From contig NZ_JAHRED010000005.1 of the NCBI RefSeq assembly GCF_019084045.1, forward strand, positions 124,001 through 188,000: 64,000 nt of DNA. The letters run 5' to 3'. Below are positions 33,154 through 42,092 of the stretch, one piece after another (position 1 is the stretch's first letter; each line of letters starts with the position of its first letter). Below the pieces are notes generated by a model. That model was not told the DNA's origin. It did not search any database and saw only the letters and a list, made by a program, of their open reading frames with translations. The DNA comes from Paeniglutamicibacter quisquiliarum (GTDB taxonomy: Bacteria > Actinomycetota > Actinomycetes > Actinomycetales > Micrococcaceae). The position numbers and the translations under genes are program-made.

Positions 33154-34491
33154 GTGAGCGCCAGGGATGACGAGTTCGAACCGGTCCGCTGGCGCGGGCG
33201 ATGGGGCTGGCGCTCGGATGTGACTGCCGCCGCGATCTTCCTGGCCCTGGTGGTGGTTTGCCACGAATTCCTTCTCCTGGGCTCCTACTCGGGCAACTAC
33301 CTCGGCGACACGTCGTTCTTCGTGCTGGCGGCCGCCGTGGCCATCGGCTGCGCCCGGGTCCTGCCCGGGGTGGCACTCGCGCTGATCTGGGTCGGCACCA
33401 TGCTGCAGATGCTCCGCGGGGTCGACGTCGACCTCGCGCAGCTGGCGGCGCTGTATGTGGTGGGCATCGCCGCCAGGTACGGCACGCGGCTCTGGGTGTT
33501 CGTCTCCGGCCTGTCCATCGCCGCGGGATCGGTGCTGGGCACCATCTACATTGGCCGAATCGGGTCCTGGGTGTCCGAACCGCTCTTCCGCGCCATGGAG
33601 TCCAACGCCTGGCCGACCAACAACCAGGTCATCGCGGTCTTCGTGGTGGTCGCCTCGATGCTGACCCTGCCGTGGCTGCTGGGGCTGCTGCTGCGGCTCT
33701 TTGCCGGGAAGCAGACCGCCGAACGGGGCTCGGCCCGCGCGCGCGAGGAGGCCGACAGCGCCCTGGAACTTGCCCGGCTGCGCTCGGAGAATGCGGCCCT
33801 CGCGCGCGACGTGCACGACGTGGTGGGCCATTCGCTGGCGGTGATCATCGCCCAGGCCGATTCGATCCGCTTCATCCCCGACGGCGACGTGGCCCGCATC
33901 CGCGAGACGACCGGGACCATCGCCGACGCTGCCCGCCGGTCCCTGGGCGAGGTGCGCCAGGTGCTCTCGCAGACTGCCGAAACCCAGCCCCCGCACGCCA
34001 AGCCCGCGGCGGCCAGCGGCGCCGCGACCCCGGCCACGCGCAGCCTGGCCCTGGTGACAGCGCAAATGGGCCTGCTGCCACCTGCAACCTCGGAGATCTC
34101 CGCCATCCTGGAAAACGTGCGCGGCACCGGATACGAGGTCAGCGAGGAAACGCTGGGGGAGCCGGTGCCGTTGCCGGCGGACATCGTTCCCGCCACCCGC
34201 CGGATCATCCAGGAGATGCTGGCCAACGCGCTGCACCACGGGTGCGCCACCACGCCGATCTACGTCAGGCACTACTGGGGCGCCACCAGCTATACGCTGA
34301 GCCTGACAAACTATTTCGAGGCGTCGGCCGCGTCCAGGCGCACCGGAACCGGGATCGCGGGCATGCGCCAGCGCCTGGCCAGCCTGTCGGGCACCCTGAG
34401 CATCGACACCGAGGACGGTTCGGCCGGCGCCCCCGACCTCTTCACCATTGCCGCAACATTTCCCATCAACCACGAATGGACCACCCGTTGA
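33154..34491 (+). CDS. Two-component sensor histidine kinase (HisKA_3/NarL type)
   Basis: This 445-residue kinase starts at GTG 33154. Five or six membrane helices fill residues 20-185 with short loops, so it probably senses a membrane signal. The dimerisation/phosphoacceptor box ARDVHDVVGHSLAVI places the phosphorylated His at 221. The catalytic domain has an N-box (EMLANALHHG, Asn358) and a G-box (GTGIAGMRQRL near 398). An in-frame ATG at 33043 exists, but those residues are Arg/Pro-rich and unconserved. The response-regulator gene overlaps the 3' end. Confidence 0.88.
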   Translation: MSARDDEFEPVRWRGRWGWRSDVTAAAIFLALVVVCHEFLLLGSYSGNYLGDTSFFVLAAAVAIGCARVLPGVALALIWVGTMLQMLRGVDVDLAQLAALYVVGIAARYGTRLWVFVSGLSIAAGSVLGTIYIGRIGSWVSEPLFRAMESNAWPTNNQVIAVFVVVASMLTLPWLLGLLLRLFAGKQTAERGSARAREEADSALELARLRSENAALARDVHDVVGHSLAVIIAQADSIRFIPDGDVARIRETTGTIADAARRSLGEVRQVLSQTAETQPPHAKPAAASGAATPATRSLALVTAQMGLLPPATSEISAILENVRGTGYEVSEETLGEPVPLPADIVPATRRIIQEMLANALHHGCATTPIYVRHYWGATSYTLSLTNYFEASAASRRTGTGIAGMRQRLASLSGTLSIDTEDGSAGAPDLFTIAATFPINHEWTTR

Positions 34492-35153
34492 ACCAACCGC
34501 AGATCCGCGTGGCGCTGGTAGATGACCAGCAACTCTTCCGTTCCGGCCTGGCGGTGATCATCGGTGCCCAACCCGACATGGCCGTGGTGGCGCAGGCCGC
34601 CGACGGCACCGAGGCCCTGGGTGCCATTGCCGCCCACGAGCCCGACGTGGTGCTGATGGACGTGCAGATGTCGCCGATGGGCGGGGTCGAGGCAACCCGG
34701 AAGATCTTCGAGGATGCCACGGGGCGCTTCGGCAAGCTCCCGAAGGTCATCATGCTGACCACCTTCGACTGGGACGAGCACGCAGCGACCGCCATCCGGC
34801 ACGGAGCCAGCGGGTTCATCCTCAAGGACAGCACGCCGGAATTCGTCTGCGAGTCGATCCGCGCGGTCAACGGCGGCAACGCCGTCATCGCCCCGCAATC
34901 CCTGGCCGCGCTGCTGCGCGACGAGCCGGCACCGGTGCCCGAGGTCCCGGCGCAATTCCTGGAGCTGACCGAGCGGGAGCGCGAGGTCTTCGAGGCGGTG
35001 GCACTGGGGCTGACCAACCAGGAGATCTCGGAGCGGCTCTTCCTCAGCGGGTCCACGGTCAAGACGCACATCGGGGCGATCCTGCGCAAGCTCGGGCTGC
35101 GCGACCGGGTACAGATCGTGGTGTACTCCTACGAGAACGGCATTGGCCGGTAG
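34476..35153 (+). CDS. NarL/LuxR-type response regulator
   Basis: This 225-residue protein has a receiver domain with the acidic pocket VDD near residue 15 and phosphoacceptor Asp62 in VVLMDVQM. Conserved Thr and Lys follow in LTTFDWDEH and GFILKD. A LuxR helix-turn-helix lies at about 163-220 (LTEREREVFEAVALGLTNQE). It overlaps the kinase gene by 16 bases if ATG 34476 is used; TTG 34488 would overlap by 4. The pair is a NarL-type two-component system whose signal is unknown. Confidence 0.9.
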   Translation: MDHPLNQPQIRVALVDDQQLFRSGLAVIIGAQPDMAVVAQAADGTEALGAIAAHEPDVVLMDVQMSPMGGVEATRKIFEDATGRFGKLPKVIMLTTFDWDEHAATAIRHGASGFILKDSTPEFVCESIRAVNGGNAVIAPQSLAALLRDEPAPVPEVPAQFLELTEREREVFEAVALGLTNQEISERLFLSGSTVKTHIGAILRKLGLRDRVQIVVYSYENGIGR

Positions 35154-35279
35154 GCCGGATGCGTGCGCTGCCGGTGGCAATGTAGTGCGTATCACCCCGC
35201 GCCAATGCGGGCCCGGGGCGGCAATGGCTGTAGTGTTCATGGAAGCCAATGCACCTTTTCTCAAAGGGGCGGCGGTTAG

Positions 35280-35312
35280 GCCCCCACAGAGATTCGCCGT
35301 CACTGTGGGGGC
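35280..35312 (+). terminator. Terminator of the two-component operon, overlapping the sigma gene's 3' end
   Basis: GCCCCCACAG pairs with CTGTGGGGGC around a 13-base loop, and TGTCTTAATT follows on the plus strand. The right arm lies inside the last codons of the convergent ECF sigma gene, whose stop is at 35300-35302. Confidence 0.65.
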
Positions 35313-36565
35313 TGTCTTAATTCCCCCGAAGTCCCGGTTTGAAGCGCCCCCGCCTTCGCCCGGAAGACCGCGCCCATGCGCTGGTTCCCGACGAGGGAGG
35401 CCGCCAGCCGGAATTCGGCAGCCGCCTCGGGTCCGCGGCCCAACCGGGCCAGCAACTCCCCGCGCACGCTCGGCAACAAATGCGAACCGGCCAGTGCCCC
35501 CTGCCTTGCCAAGTGGTCGACGATGCGCAGGGCCGCATCCGGTCCGTCGGCCATCGAGACAGCCACAGCCCGATTCAGCTCGACGACGGGTCCCGGCGCA
35601 AGGCTGCACAAGGCCCCATAGAGCAGCACGATCCTGTCCCAGTCGGTTTCCTCCACGCTCCGGGCCACGGCGTGGCATTCGGCGATGGCCGCCTGGAGGG
35701 CATAGAAGCCCCGACCGTGCCGCAGCGCGTCGGCACGTTCCAACGCCCGGCGCCCCCGCATGATCTGCGAGTGGTCCCAGCGCGAACGATCCTGGTCGGC
35801 CAGGAGGATCGGGCTGCCGTCCCGGGAGGTTCTGGCCGAAAACCGCGAGGCCTGGATCTCCATCAACGCCACCAGCCCGGCGACCTCCGGCTCCCGGGGA
35901 AGCAGTCCGAGCAGGACCCTGCCCAGGCGCAGCGCCTCGTTGGCCAGCTCGCGGCGGATCAGGTCGTCGCCGGCCGTGGCCGCGTAGCCCTCGGTGAACA
36001 CGAGGTAGATCACCGCCAGCACCGCCGACAGGCGTTCGCCCCATGTCTGCGCCTCCGGGGCCTCGAACGGTATCCGGGCCGCGGCGAGCGTCTTTTTGGC
36101 ACGCACGATCCGTTGCTGCACGGTGGCCACGGGCACCAGCATCATCCGGGCAATTTCCTCGGTCCGCAGCCCGCCCACGACGCGCAGTGTCAGCGCGACC
36201 TGGGCCTCACGGGACAGCACCGGATGGCAGGCGGTGAAGACCAGTCGCAACACGTCGTCGTCGATGGGCTCCCAAGCTTGCTCGGTCGATTCCCGGAGGT
36301 TCCGGGCCATCTCCCGATGGCGTTCATCGAGCCTGGTGCTTCGGCGCCACGCATCGATGGCCTTGCGCTTGGCCACCGCGGTGATCCACGCGGCCGCATT
36401 CGCCGGGATGCCCTCCTTCGGCCATTGCGCGAGCGCATCGACCAGGGCTTCCTGGGCCAGATCCTCCGCGAGCCCCAGGTCGCCTGTCACCTTGGCCAGG
36501 GTTGCGACAATGCGCGCACCCTCGATGCGCCAGAGCGCGTCGAGGGTGCGTTGGGTGTCTGCCAT
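35300..36565 (-). CDS. ECF sigma factor with C-terminal TPR-like domain (ECF42 type)
   Basis: This 421-residue protein is much longer than ordinary ECF factors. Residues 1-165 hold sigma regions 2 and 4 (GLAEDLAQEALVDAL, VGGLRTEEIARMMLVPVATV). Residues 180-400 form the DUF6596/TPR-like extension (TWGERLSAVLAVIYLVFTEGY, LLPREPEVAGLVALME, RALERADALRHGRG). In ECF42 factors this extension replaces an anti-sigma factor and is needed for activity. The gene is preceded, 33 bp upstream, by a YCII-related protein gene, the diagnostic ECF42 partner. Confidence 0.9.
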   Translation of the reverse strand: MADTQRTLDALWRIEGARIVATLAKVTGDLGLAEDLAQEALVDALAQWPKEGIPANAAAWITAVAKRKAIDAWRRSTRLDERHREMARNLRESTEQAWEPIDDDVLRLVFTACHPVLSREAQVALTLRVVGGLRTEEIARMMLVPVATVQQRIVRAKKTLAAARIPFEAPEAQTWGERLSAVLAVIYLVFTEGYAATAGDDLIRRELANEALRLGRVLLGLLPREPEVAGLVALMEIQASRFSARTSRDGSPILLADQDRSRWDHSQIMRGRRALERADALRHGRGFYALQAAIAECHAVARSVEETDWDRIVLLYGALCSLAPGPVVELNRAVAVSMADGPDAALRIVDHLARQGALAGSHLLPSVRGELLARLGRGPEAAAEFRLAASLVGNQRMGAVFRAKAGALQTGTSGELRQPPQ

Positions 36566-36598
36566 GCCTGCCTTCCGGGGGAGGACTGGGCTTCGGGG

Positions 36599-37024
36599 TT
36601 ACGGCTGTCCGAGTTCCTCGCGCCAGACCTCTTCCTTCTTGAGGTATTCGTTGTCGGCAAAGTCCTCGAAATCCGACATGTCGGTGACGCGGCGGACCTC
36701 GAGCTTGGCGCCGGCGCCCAGCGGCGCCCGGCTGGCCCACTCCACGGCTTCCTCCTTGCTGGAGACCTGGAGGATCCAGAAGCCGTTGAACAACTCGTGG
36801 ACTTCCCCGTAGGGGCCGTCGGTGACGATCGGGGTTTCCTCCGAGAAGTCGACGACGAAGGCCTCGCTGAGGTCATCGGACAGCCCCTCCCCGGCCAGCA
36901 GCACGCCTGCCTTGATCAGGGATTCGTTGTAGGCGCCCATTGCATTGATGATCTCGTTGAAGTCGGCCTTCTCGTAGGCTTTCTTGGCGGCCTGGGTCGA
37001 GCGCATGATCAGCATGAATTTCAT
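36599..37024 (-). CDS. YCII-related (DGPF) domain protein, ECF42 partner
   Basis: This 141-residue protein has the YCII/DGPF motif in the form VTDGPYGEVHELFNGFWILQ (about 72-91). AAGGAG lies six bases before the ATG. Together with the downstream long ECF gene it forms the conserved ECF42 pair, in which DGPF proteins are usually targets and sometimes auxiliary factors of the sigma. The biochemical role of DGPF proteins is unknown. Confidence 0.88.
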   Translation of the reverse strand: MKFMLIMRSTQAAKKAYEKADFNEIINAMGAYNESLIKAGVLLAGEGLSDDLSEAFVVDFSEETPIVTDGPYGEVHELFNGFWILQVSSKEEAVEWASRAPLGAGAKLEVRRVTDMSDFEDFADNEYLKKEEVWREELGQP

Positions 37025-37400
37025 GGTGTTCTCCTTGGGTTCGGGAAGGCGCGCAATTACGTCCTTCACCCATTACATCGAACGGGAGGGACCGAAATCG
37101 ACAGGCGAGCGAAAAAACTTCCAGGAATTTCGGAAACCGGGCGCGACGCGGCACCGGGCGACCGGTGCATTGGCAGCGCGGTGCATCGGTGACCGGTGGT
37201 CTTCCGCTGGCCCGGCGTTTGAGGCTTGGTGGACTGGCCCGCCGGGGCTATCCGCTGGGAACAAGGGCGGTGCGCCGCGACGGCGATAGGCCAGAATTGC
37301 GGTTCGGGCACTGGGGCGCCTCAAAAAATATCCCAGAGCGCCAGGAGCTTTCGGAATAGGCCGAAAAACACCGGCCCAGGACCATGTCGACCGGGCATGG
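37025..37400. other. Intergenic region, no gene seen
   Basis: About 375 bp upstream of the YCII gene. Short frames here overlap the tRNA or its terminator and lack protein features. The stretch GACCGGTGCATTGGCAGCGC / GGTGCATCGGTGACCGGT (near 37160-37200) contains imperfect repeats of GGTGCAT. The region must hold the ECF42 promoter. Confidence 0.45.
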
Positions 37401-37402
37401 AG

Positions 37403-37446
37403 AAACCCCTCACATCCCGCGTGTTTACTGGGATGCAAGGGGTTTT
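37403..37446 (-). terminator. Intrinsic terminator of tRNA-Arg
   Basis: AAACCCCT pairs with AGGGGTTT, and an inner ATCCC/GGGAT stem stacks on it. On the minus strand a T-rich end follows. It begins 4 bp beyond the tRNA 3' end. Confidence 0.75.
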
Positions 37447-37449
37447 CTG

Positions 37450-37525
37450 TGGTGCCCTCGAAAGGATTCGAACCTTCGACCTTCCGCTCCGGAGGCGGAC
37501 GCTCTATCCCCTGAGCTACGAGGGC
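37450..37525 (-). tRNA. tRNA-Arg (anticodon CCG)
   Basis: On the minus strand the acceptor arm GCCCTCG pairs with CGAGGGC, the D-arm is GCTC-AGGGGATA-GAGC, and the anticodon stem TCCGC/GCGGA encloses CTCCGGA, giving anticodon CCG (decodes CGG). The T-arm contains the invariant GGTTCGAATCC. The discriminator is A and CCA is encoded in the gene. All cloverleaf elements are intact. Confidence 0.97.
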
Positions 37526-37716
37526 GTTGCCGGAATCCAACAACCAATTTAATGGTTTCTGAAACGTTTTCCGGCTGGGAACGTAGACGAGCTTAGCAGG
37601 TGGGATGCGGTGAATGACAAATTGGCGCTCAATGGTCGCCGCGGGGCCGCCAAATGCGCATCTGATGTGTGCGACGTCGCGCCGTCACATCGTCCAATGG
37701 CGCCCGCGCCCCCGGT

Positions 37717-37722
37717 TATCCT
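37717..37722 (+). promoter_or_regulatory. -10 element of a leaderless argS promoter
   Basis: TATCCT ends six bases before the GTG start at 37729. There is no ribosome-binding site within a leader, so argS and the downstream amino-acid genes probably begin on a leaderless mRNA. Confidence 0.5.
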
Positions 37723-37728
37723 TGAGGG

Positions 37729-39369
37729 GTGACTCCTGAAGAACTCTCCACAGCCATTTCCGCTTGCCTCCGCGACGCAGTCGACGCCGGCCAGATTACC
37801 GTCGACGTGCCCGAAAATGTGCGTGTGGAGCGACCGAAGAGTCGCGAGCACGGGGACTGGGCCACCAACATCGCCCTGCAGCTGGGCAAGAAGGCCGGGA
37901 TGAACCCGCGCGACTTCGCCCAGATCCTGGCCACGCGCCTGGCCGAGTCGGCCGGTGTTGCCGGTGTCGAGATCGCCGGACCCGGATTCCTGAACATCAC
38001 CCTCGAGGCGGGCGCCGCCGGCGAGCTGGCGAAGACCATCGTCGAGGCCGGTGCCGAATACGGCAAGAACGATGCGCTGGCCGGCCATGAGGTCAACATG
38101 GAATTCGTCTCCGCAAACCCCACCGGTCCGTTGCACATCGGCCACACCCGCTGGGCCGCCCTGGGCGACTCCATCGCGCGCGTGCTCAAGGCCAGCGGCG
38201 CGACCGTCACCAGCGAGTACTACATCAACGACGCCGGCAACCAGATGAACATCTTTGCCCTGTCGGTCTACAACCGCCTGCACTCGCTGCCGGTGCCCGA
38301 GGGCGGCTACCCCGGTGCCTACATCAAGGACCTGGCCGACGCCGTGGCCAAGGCCCACCCCGACATCCGCTCGCTCACCCAGGAAGCCGCGCTGCCGATC
38401 GTCCGCCACGCGGCCTACGTGGCGCAGATGGCCGACATCAAGGAGACGCTGAACGACTTCGGCGTCGAGTTCGACGTGTTCTTCTCCGAGCAGGAACTGC
38501 ACTCCGGCGGCGCCGTCGAGGACGCCGTGGCGCGCCTGCGCGAACAGGGCCACATCGACGACACCGACGGTGCGGTGTGGCTGCGCACCACCGACTTCGG
38601 GGACGACAAGGACCGCGTGCTGATCCGCGCCAACGGCGAGCCCACGTACTTTGCCGCCGACGCCGCCTACTACCTCTCCAAGAAGGACCGCGGCTTCACC
38701 GAGAAGATCTACCTGCTCGGCGCCGACCACCACGGCTACGTCAACCGCCTCAAGGCCATCGCGGCCGCCGCCGGCGACGACCCGAAGGTCAACATCGAGG
38801 TGCTGATCGGCCAGCTGATCTCCGTCAACGGTGCCCGCTTGTCCAAGCGGGCCGGCAACATCATCGAGCTGCGCGACCTCATCGACTGGCTCGGCGCCGA
38901 CGCGCTGCGCTACTCGCTGGGCCGCTACCCGGCAGACTCGCCGATGACCATCGACCCGGAGCAGCTGAAGAAGAACACCAACGACAACCCGGTGTTCTAC
39001 GTCCAGTACGCCCACGCCCGCTCCCGCGCCGCCTCGCGCAACGCCGTGGAGAAGGGCGTGGAACGCACCGACTTCGACGCCACGCTGCTCACCCACGAGA
39101 CCGAGAACGACCTGCTCGCGGCCCTGGGCCAGTTCCCCTCCGTCGTGGCGCAGGCCGCCACGCACCGCGAACCGCACCGCGTGGCCCGCCACGTCGAGCT
39201 GCTCGCCGGCGCCTACCACTCCTGGTACGCGGCCTGCCGCGTGACCCCCGTGGGTGACGGAGCCGTCGAGCCCATCCACCGCACCCGCCTCTGGCTCAAC
39301 GACGCCACCACCCAGGTCCTGGCCAACGGCCTGGGACTGCTGGGCGTTTCGGCCCCGGAAAAGATGTAA
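37729..39369 (+). CDS. argS: Arginyl-tRNA synthetase
   Basis: This 546-residue class I synthetase starts with GTG. The N-terminal Add-1 domain ends near 110, followed by the HIGH-like signature NPTGPLHIGHTRWA near 127. The KMSKS-like loop is LSKRAGN near 370, and the C-terminal DALR anticodon-binding domain ends in NDATTQVLANGLGLLGVSAPEKM. It charges tRNA-Arg in the cytoplasm. A tRNA-Arg gene lies 200 bp upstream on the other strand. lysA follows after six bases. Confidence 0.96.
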   Translation: MTPEELSTAISACLRDAVDAGQITVDVPENVRVERPKSREHGDWATNIALQLGKKAGMNPRDFAQILATRLAESAGVAGVEIAGPGFLNITLEAGAAGELAKTIVEAGAEYGKNDALAGHEVNMEFVSANPTGPLHIGHTRWAALGDSIARVLKASGATVTSEYYINDAGNQMNIFALSVYNRLHSLPVPEGGYPGAYIKDLADAVAKAHPDIRSLTQEAALPIVRHAAYVAQMADIKETLNDFGVEFDVFFSEQELHSGGAVEDAVARLREQGHIDDTDGAVWLRTTDFGDDKDRVLIRANGEPTYFAADAAYYLSKKDRGFTEKIYLLGADHHGYVNRLKAIAAAAGDDPKVNIEVLIGQLISVNGARLSKRAGNIIELRDLIDWLGADALRYSLGRYPADSPMTIDPEQLKKNTNDNPVFYVQYAHARSRAASRNAVEKGVERTDFDATLLTHETENDLLAALGQFPSVVAQAATHREPHRVARHVELLAGAYHSWYAACRVTPVGDGAVEPIHRTRLWLNDATTQVLANGLGLLGVSAPEKM

Positions 39370-39375
39370 GGAACC

Positions 39376-40797
39376 ATGACCTCTTCACCACTTGCCCCGG
39401 CCTGGCTCTCGCTGCCCGCCGATGTCAACGCGCTGCGCCCCGTCGAGTGGGCCGAGGGCGTCGCCCGCTCCGAATCCGGCGAACTTGCCGTCCAGGGCCT
39501 TTTGGTCAGCGACCTGGCCGAGGAATTCGGCACGCCGCTGTTCGTGCTGGACGAAAACGACTTCCGTGCCCGCGCGGCCGGCTTCAAGCAGGCCTTCGAC
39601 GCCGCGTTCGCCGACTTGTGCGGCGGCGTGGACGTCTACTACGCCGGCAAGGCGTTCCTGAGCACCGAGGTGGCCCGCTGGGTCACCGCCGAGGGCCTGC
39701 GCCTTGACACCTGCTCCGGCGGCGAAATGGCAGTGGCCCGCGTCGCCGGCGTGCCCGCCGCCAACCTGTCGCTGCACGGGAACAACAAGTCGGTCACCGA
39801 GATCCGCACCGCGCTGGAGGCGGACCTGGGCCGCATCGTGATCGACTCGCTGGACGAGCTCGAGCGCGTGGCCCTGCTGTCCCGCGAAACGGGCAAGCGC
39901 GCCAACGTGATGCTGCGCCTGACCCCCGGCGTGCACGCCAGCACCCACGAGTTCATCGCCACCGCGCACGAGGACCAGAAGTTCGGCCTCTCGATGATCC
40001 CGGTGGGCCAGGACGTTTCCCCGGCTGGAGCCGCGGTCAGCTACGCGCTGGAACACCCGGAACTGAACCTGCTGGGCCTGCACGCGCACATCGGCTCGCA
40101 GATCTTCGAGGCGGAGGGCTTCGCCCTGGCCGCGCAGAAGATGCTCGGCTTCCTGGCGCAGGTCAAGCAGGACCACGGCGTCGAGCTGCCCGAGCTGGAC
40201 TTGGGCGGCGGCTACGGCATCGCCTACACCGAGGTCGACACCCCGCGCGAGCCGGCCGTGCTGGCCGCCGCGATGGCCGAGGTCGTGGGGGAGACCGCAG
40301 CCCGGCTGGGCCTGGCAGTCCCGCGGATCTCCATCGAGCCTGGCCGCGCCATCGCCGGTCCCTCCACCTTCACCCTCTACGAGGCAGGGGTGCGCAAGTC
40401 CGTCCAGGTCGAGACCGCCGACGGCACCCTGGTGCCGCGCCGCTACGTCTCGGTGGACGGCGGGATGAGCGACAACGCCCGCCCGGTGCTCTACGACGCG
40501 GACTACACCGCGGTGCTGGCCGGCCGTGTGACGGAAAGTGAACCGATTATTTCACGGGTGGTTGGCAAACACTGCGAGTCCGGTGACATAGTCGTACGGG
40601 ACGTTTACCTGCCCGAGGATGTCGCCGCCGGCGACCTTTTGGCCGTTCCGGGGACCGGGGCCTACTGCTGGGCACTGTCGAGCAACTACAACTACCTGGG
40701 GCGTCCCGGCGTGGTTGCCGTGCGCGATGGCGCCGCCCGCGCCATCATCCGCAGGGAAACCGAAGCCGACCTGTTGGCCCGCGATCTGGGAGCATAG
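39376..40797 (+). CDS. lysA: Diaminopimelate decarboxylase
   Basis: This 473-residue PLP enzyme of fold type III makes L-lysine from meso-diaminopimelate, the final step of lysine synthesis. The PLP lysine is in DVYYAGKAFLS near residue 93. Substrate-binding motifs are HAHIGSQIF, GGGYGI and EPGRAI, and the dimer-contributed CESGD and SSNYNYLGRP lie near the end. Tight spacing to argS and hom (8 bp) indicates one operon, as in Mycobacterium. Confidence 0.96.
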   Translation: MTSSPLAPAWLSLPADVNALRPVEWAEGVARSESGELAVQGLLVSDLAEEFGTPLFVLDENDFRARAAGFKQAFDAAFADLCGGVDVYYAGKAFLSTEVARWVTAEGLRLDTCSGGEMAVARVAGVPAANLSLHGNNKSVTEIRTALEADLGRIVIDSLDELERVALLSRETGKRANVMLRLTPGVHASTHEFIATAHEDQKFGLSMIPVGQDVSPAGAAVSYALEHPELNLLGLHAHIGSQIFEAEGFALAAQKMLGFLAQVKQDHGVELPELDLGGGYGIAYTEVDTPREPAVLAAAMAEVVGETAARLGLAVPRISIEPGRAIAGPSTFTLYEAGVRKSVQVETADGTLVPRRYVSVDGGMSDNARPVLYDADYTAVLAGRVTESEPIISRVVGKHCESGDIVVRDVYLPEDVAAGDLLAVPGTGAYCWALSSNYNYLGRPGVVAVRDGAARAIIRRETEADLLARDLGA

Positions 40798-40805
40798 AAA
40801 TACAC

Positions 40806-42092
40806 GTGAAAACACTGAAGGTGGCCCTGCTTGGCTGCGGCAATGTCGGGTCCCAGGTGGCACGCATCATCCTGAACGACGCCGAGGTGCTGGCCGACCG
40901 CGCCGGCGCGCGTCTTGAACTGGCAGGCATCGCCGTGCGCAACCTGGGGGCCACGCGCGACCCGGCGATCCCCGCGGGGCTGTTCACCACCGACGCGTCT
41001 GCCCTGGTCGATTCGGCCGACATCGTCATCGAGCTGCTCGGCGGCCTGGAACCCGCCGGGACGCTGATCCGCCGGGCCCTGGCCCGCGGCGCCTCCGTGG
41101 TCACCGGCAACAAGGCGCTGCTCGCGGCCCGCGGCGCAGAGCTCAACGCGCTGGCCTTCGAGTCCGGCGCCCAGTTGCGCTACGAGGCCGCCGTCGCCGG
41201 CGCCATCCCGATCCTGCGCCCCATCTCCGATTCCCTCTCCGGGGACCGGATCACCAAGATCATGGGCATCGTCAACGGCACCACCAACTTCATCCTCGAC
41301 GCGATGGACACCACCGGCGCCCAGTTCGACGACGTGCTCGCCGAGGCCCAGGCGCTGGGCTACGCCGAGGCAGACCCGACAGCCGACGTGGCCGGGCACG
41401 ACGCCGCCGCGAAGGCCGCGATCCTCGCCTCCCTGGCCTTCCACACCGACTTCGCCTACGCGGACGTGCACTGCGAGGGGATCACCAAGATCACCGCCGC
41501 CGACGTCGCAGCGGCCAAGGACGCCGGCATGGTCATCAAGCTGCTGGCGATCGCCGAACGCGGCGAGGACGGCATCGGGGTGCGCGTGCACCCGACGCTG
41601 CTGCGCCGCACCCACCCGCTGGCAGCCGTCCACGGCGCCTTCAACGCAGTGTTCGTCGAGGCCGAAAACGCCGGAGAGCTGATGTTCTACGGCGCCGGCG
41701 CCGGCGGGGCTCCCACCGCCTCGGCCGTCATGGGCGACACCGTGGCCGTGGCCCGCCGCGTCGTCTCCGGCGGCCCGCTGCCGGCCATCGCCGCACAGCA
41801 GCCGGTCAAGGCCCTGTCCTTCGACGAGATCTCCACCAGCTACTGGATCGGCCTGCGCGTCTCCGACGAACCAGGCGTGCTCGCCGCGATCGCCGCGATC
41901 TTCGCCGCCAACTCCGTCTCCATCGAGGCGCTGCGCCAGTCCGTCATCGAAGAAAACCACGGCGGGTCCGCCGAGCTGCGCATCGTGACCCACCGCTCCA
42001 CCGAGTCCTCGCTGGCCGCCGTCGTGGCCGCCGTCTCCGACTTGGATGCCGTCCAAGAAGTAACCTCTGTCCTGCGAGTTGAAGGAAACTAA
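40806..42092 (+). CDS. hom: Homoserine dehydrogenase
   Basis: This 428-residue enzyme begins with a Rossmann fold (VALLGCGNVGSQVARII), holds the catalytic region GIVNGTTNFILDAM and TADVAGHDAAAKAAILASLAF, and ends with an ACT domain (about 350-428, WIGLRVSDEPGVLAAIAAIFA) that normally mediates feedback by threonine. It reduces aspartate semialdehyde to homoserine, the branch point to threonine and methionine. It begins at GTG, 8 bp after lysA, and its stop abuts the thrC start directly. Confidence 0.96.
   Translation: MKTLKVALLGCGNVGSQVARIILNDAEVLADRAGARLELAGIAVRNLGATRDPAIPAGLFTTDASALVDSADIVIELLGGLEPAGTLIRRALARGASVVTGNKALLAARGAELNALAFESGAQLRYEAAVAGAIPILRPISDSLSGDRITKIMGIVNGTTNFILDAMDTTGAQFDDVLAEAQALGYAEADPTADVAGHDAAAKAAILASLAFHTDFAYADVHCEGITKITAADVAAAKDAGMVIKLLAIAERGEDGIGVRVHPTLLRRTHPLAAVHGAFNAVFVEAENAGELMFYGAGAGGAPTASAVMGDTVAVARRVVSGGPLPAIAAQQPVKALSFDEISTSYWIGLRVSDEPGVLAAIAAIFAANSVSIEALRQSVIEENHGGSAELRIVTHRSTESSLAAVVAAVSDLDAVQEVTSVLRVEGN

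Noticed and set aside
37450-37525. tRNA-Arg as an integration site for a mobile element
   Set aside because: No integrase, no repeated tRNA 3' end and no composition change were found nearby.
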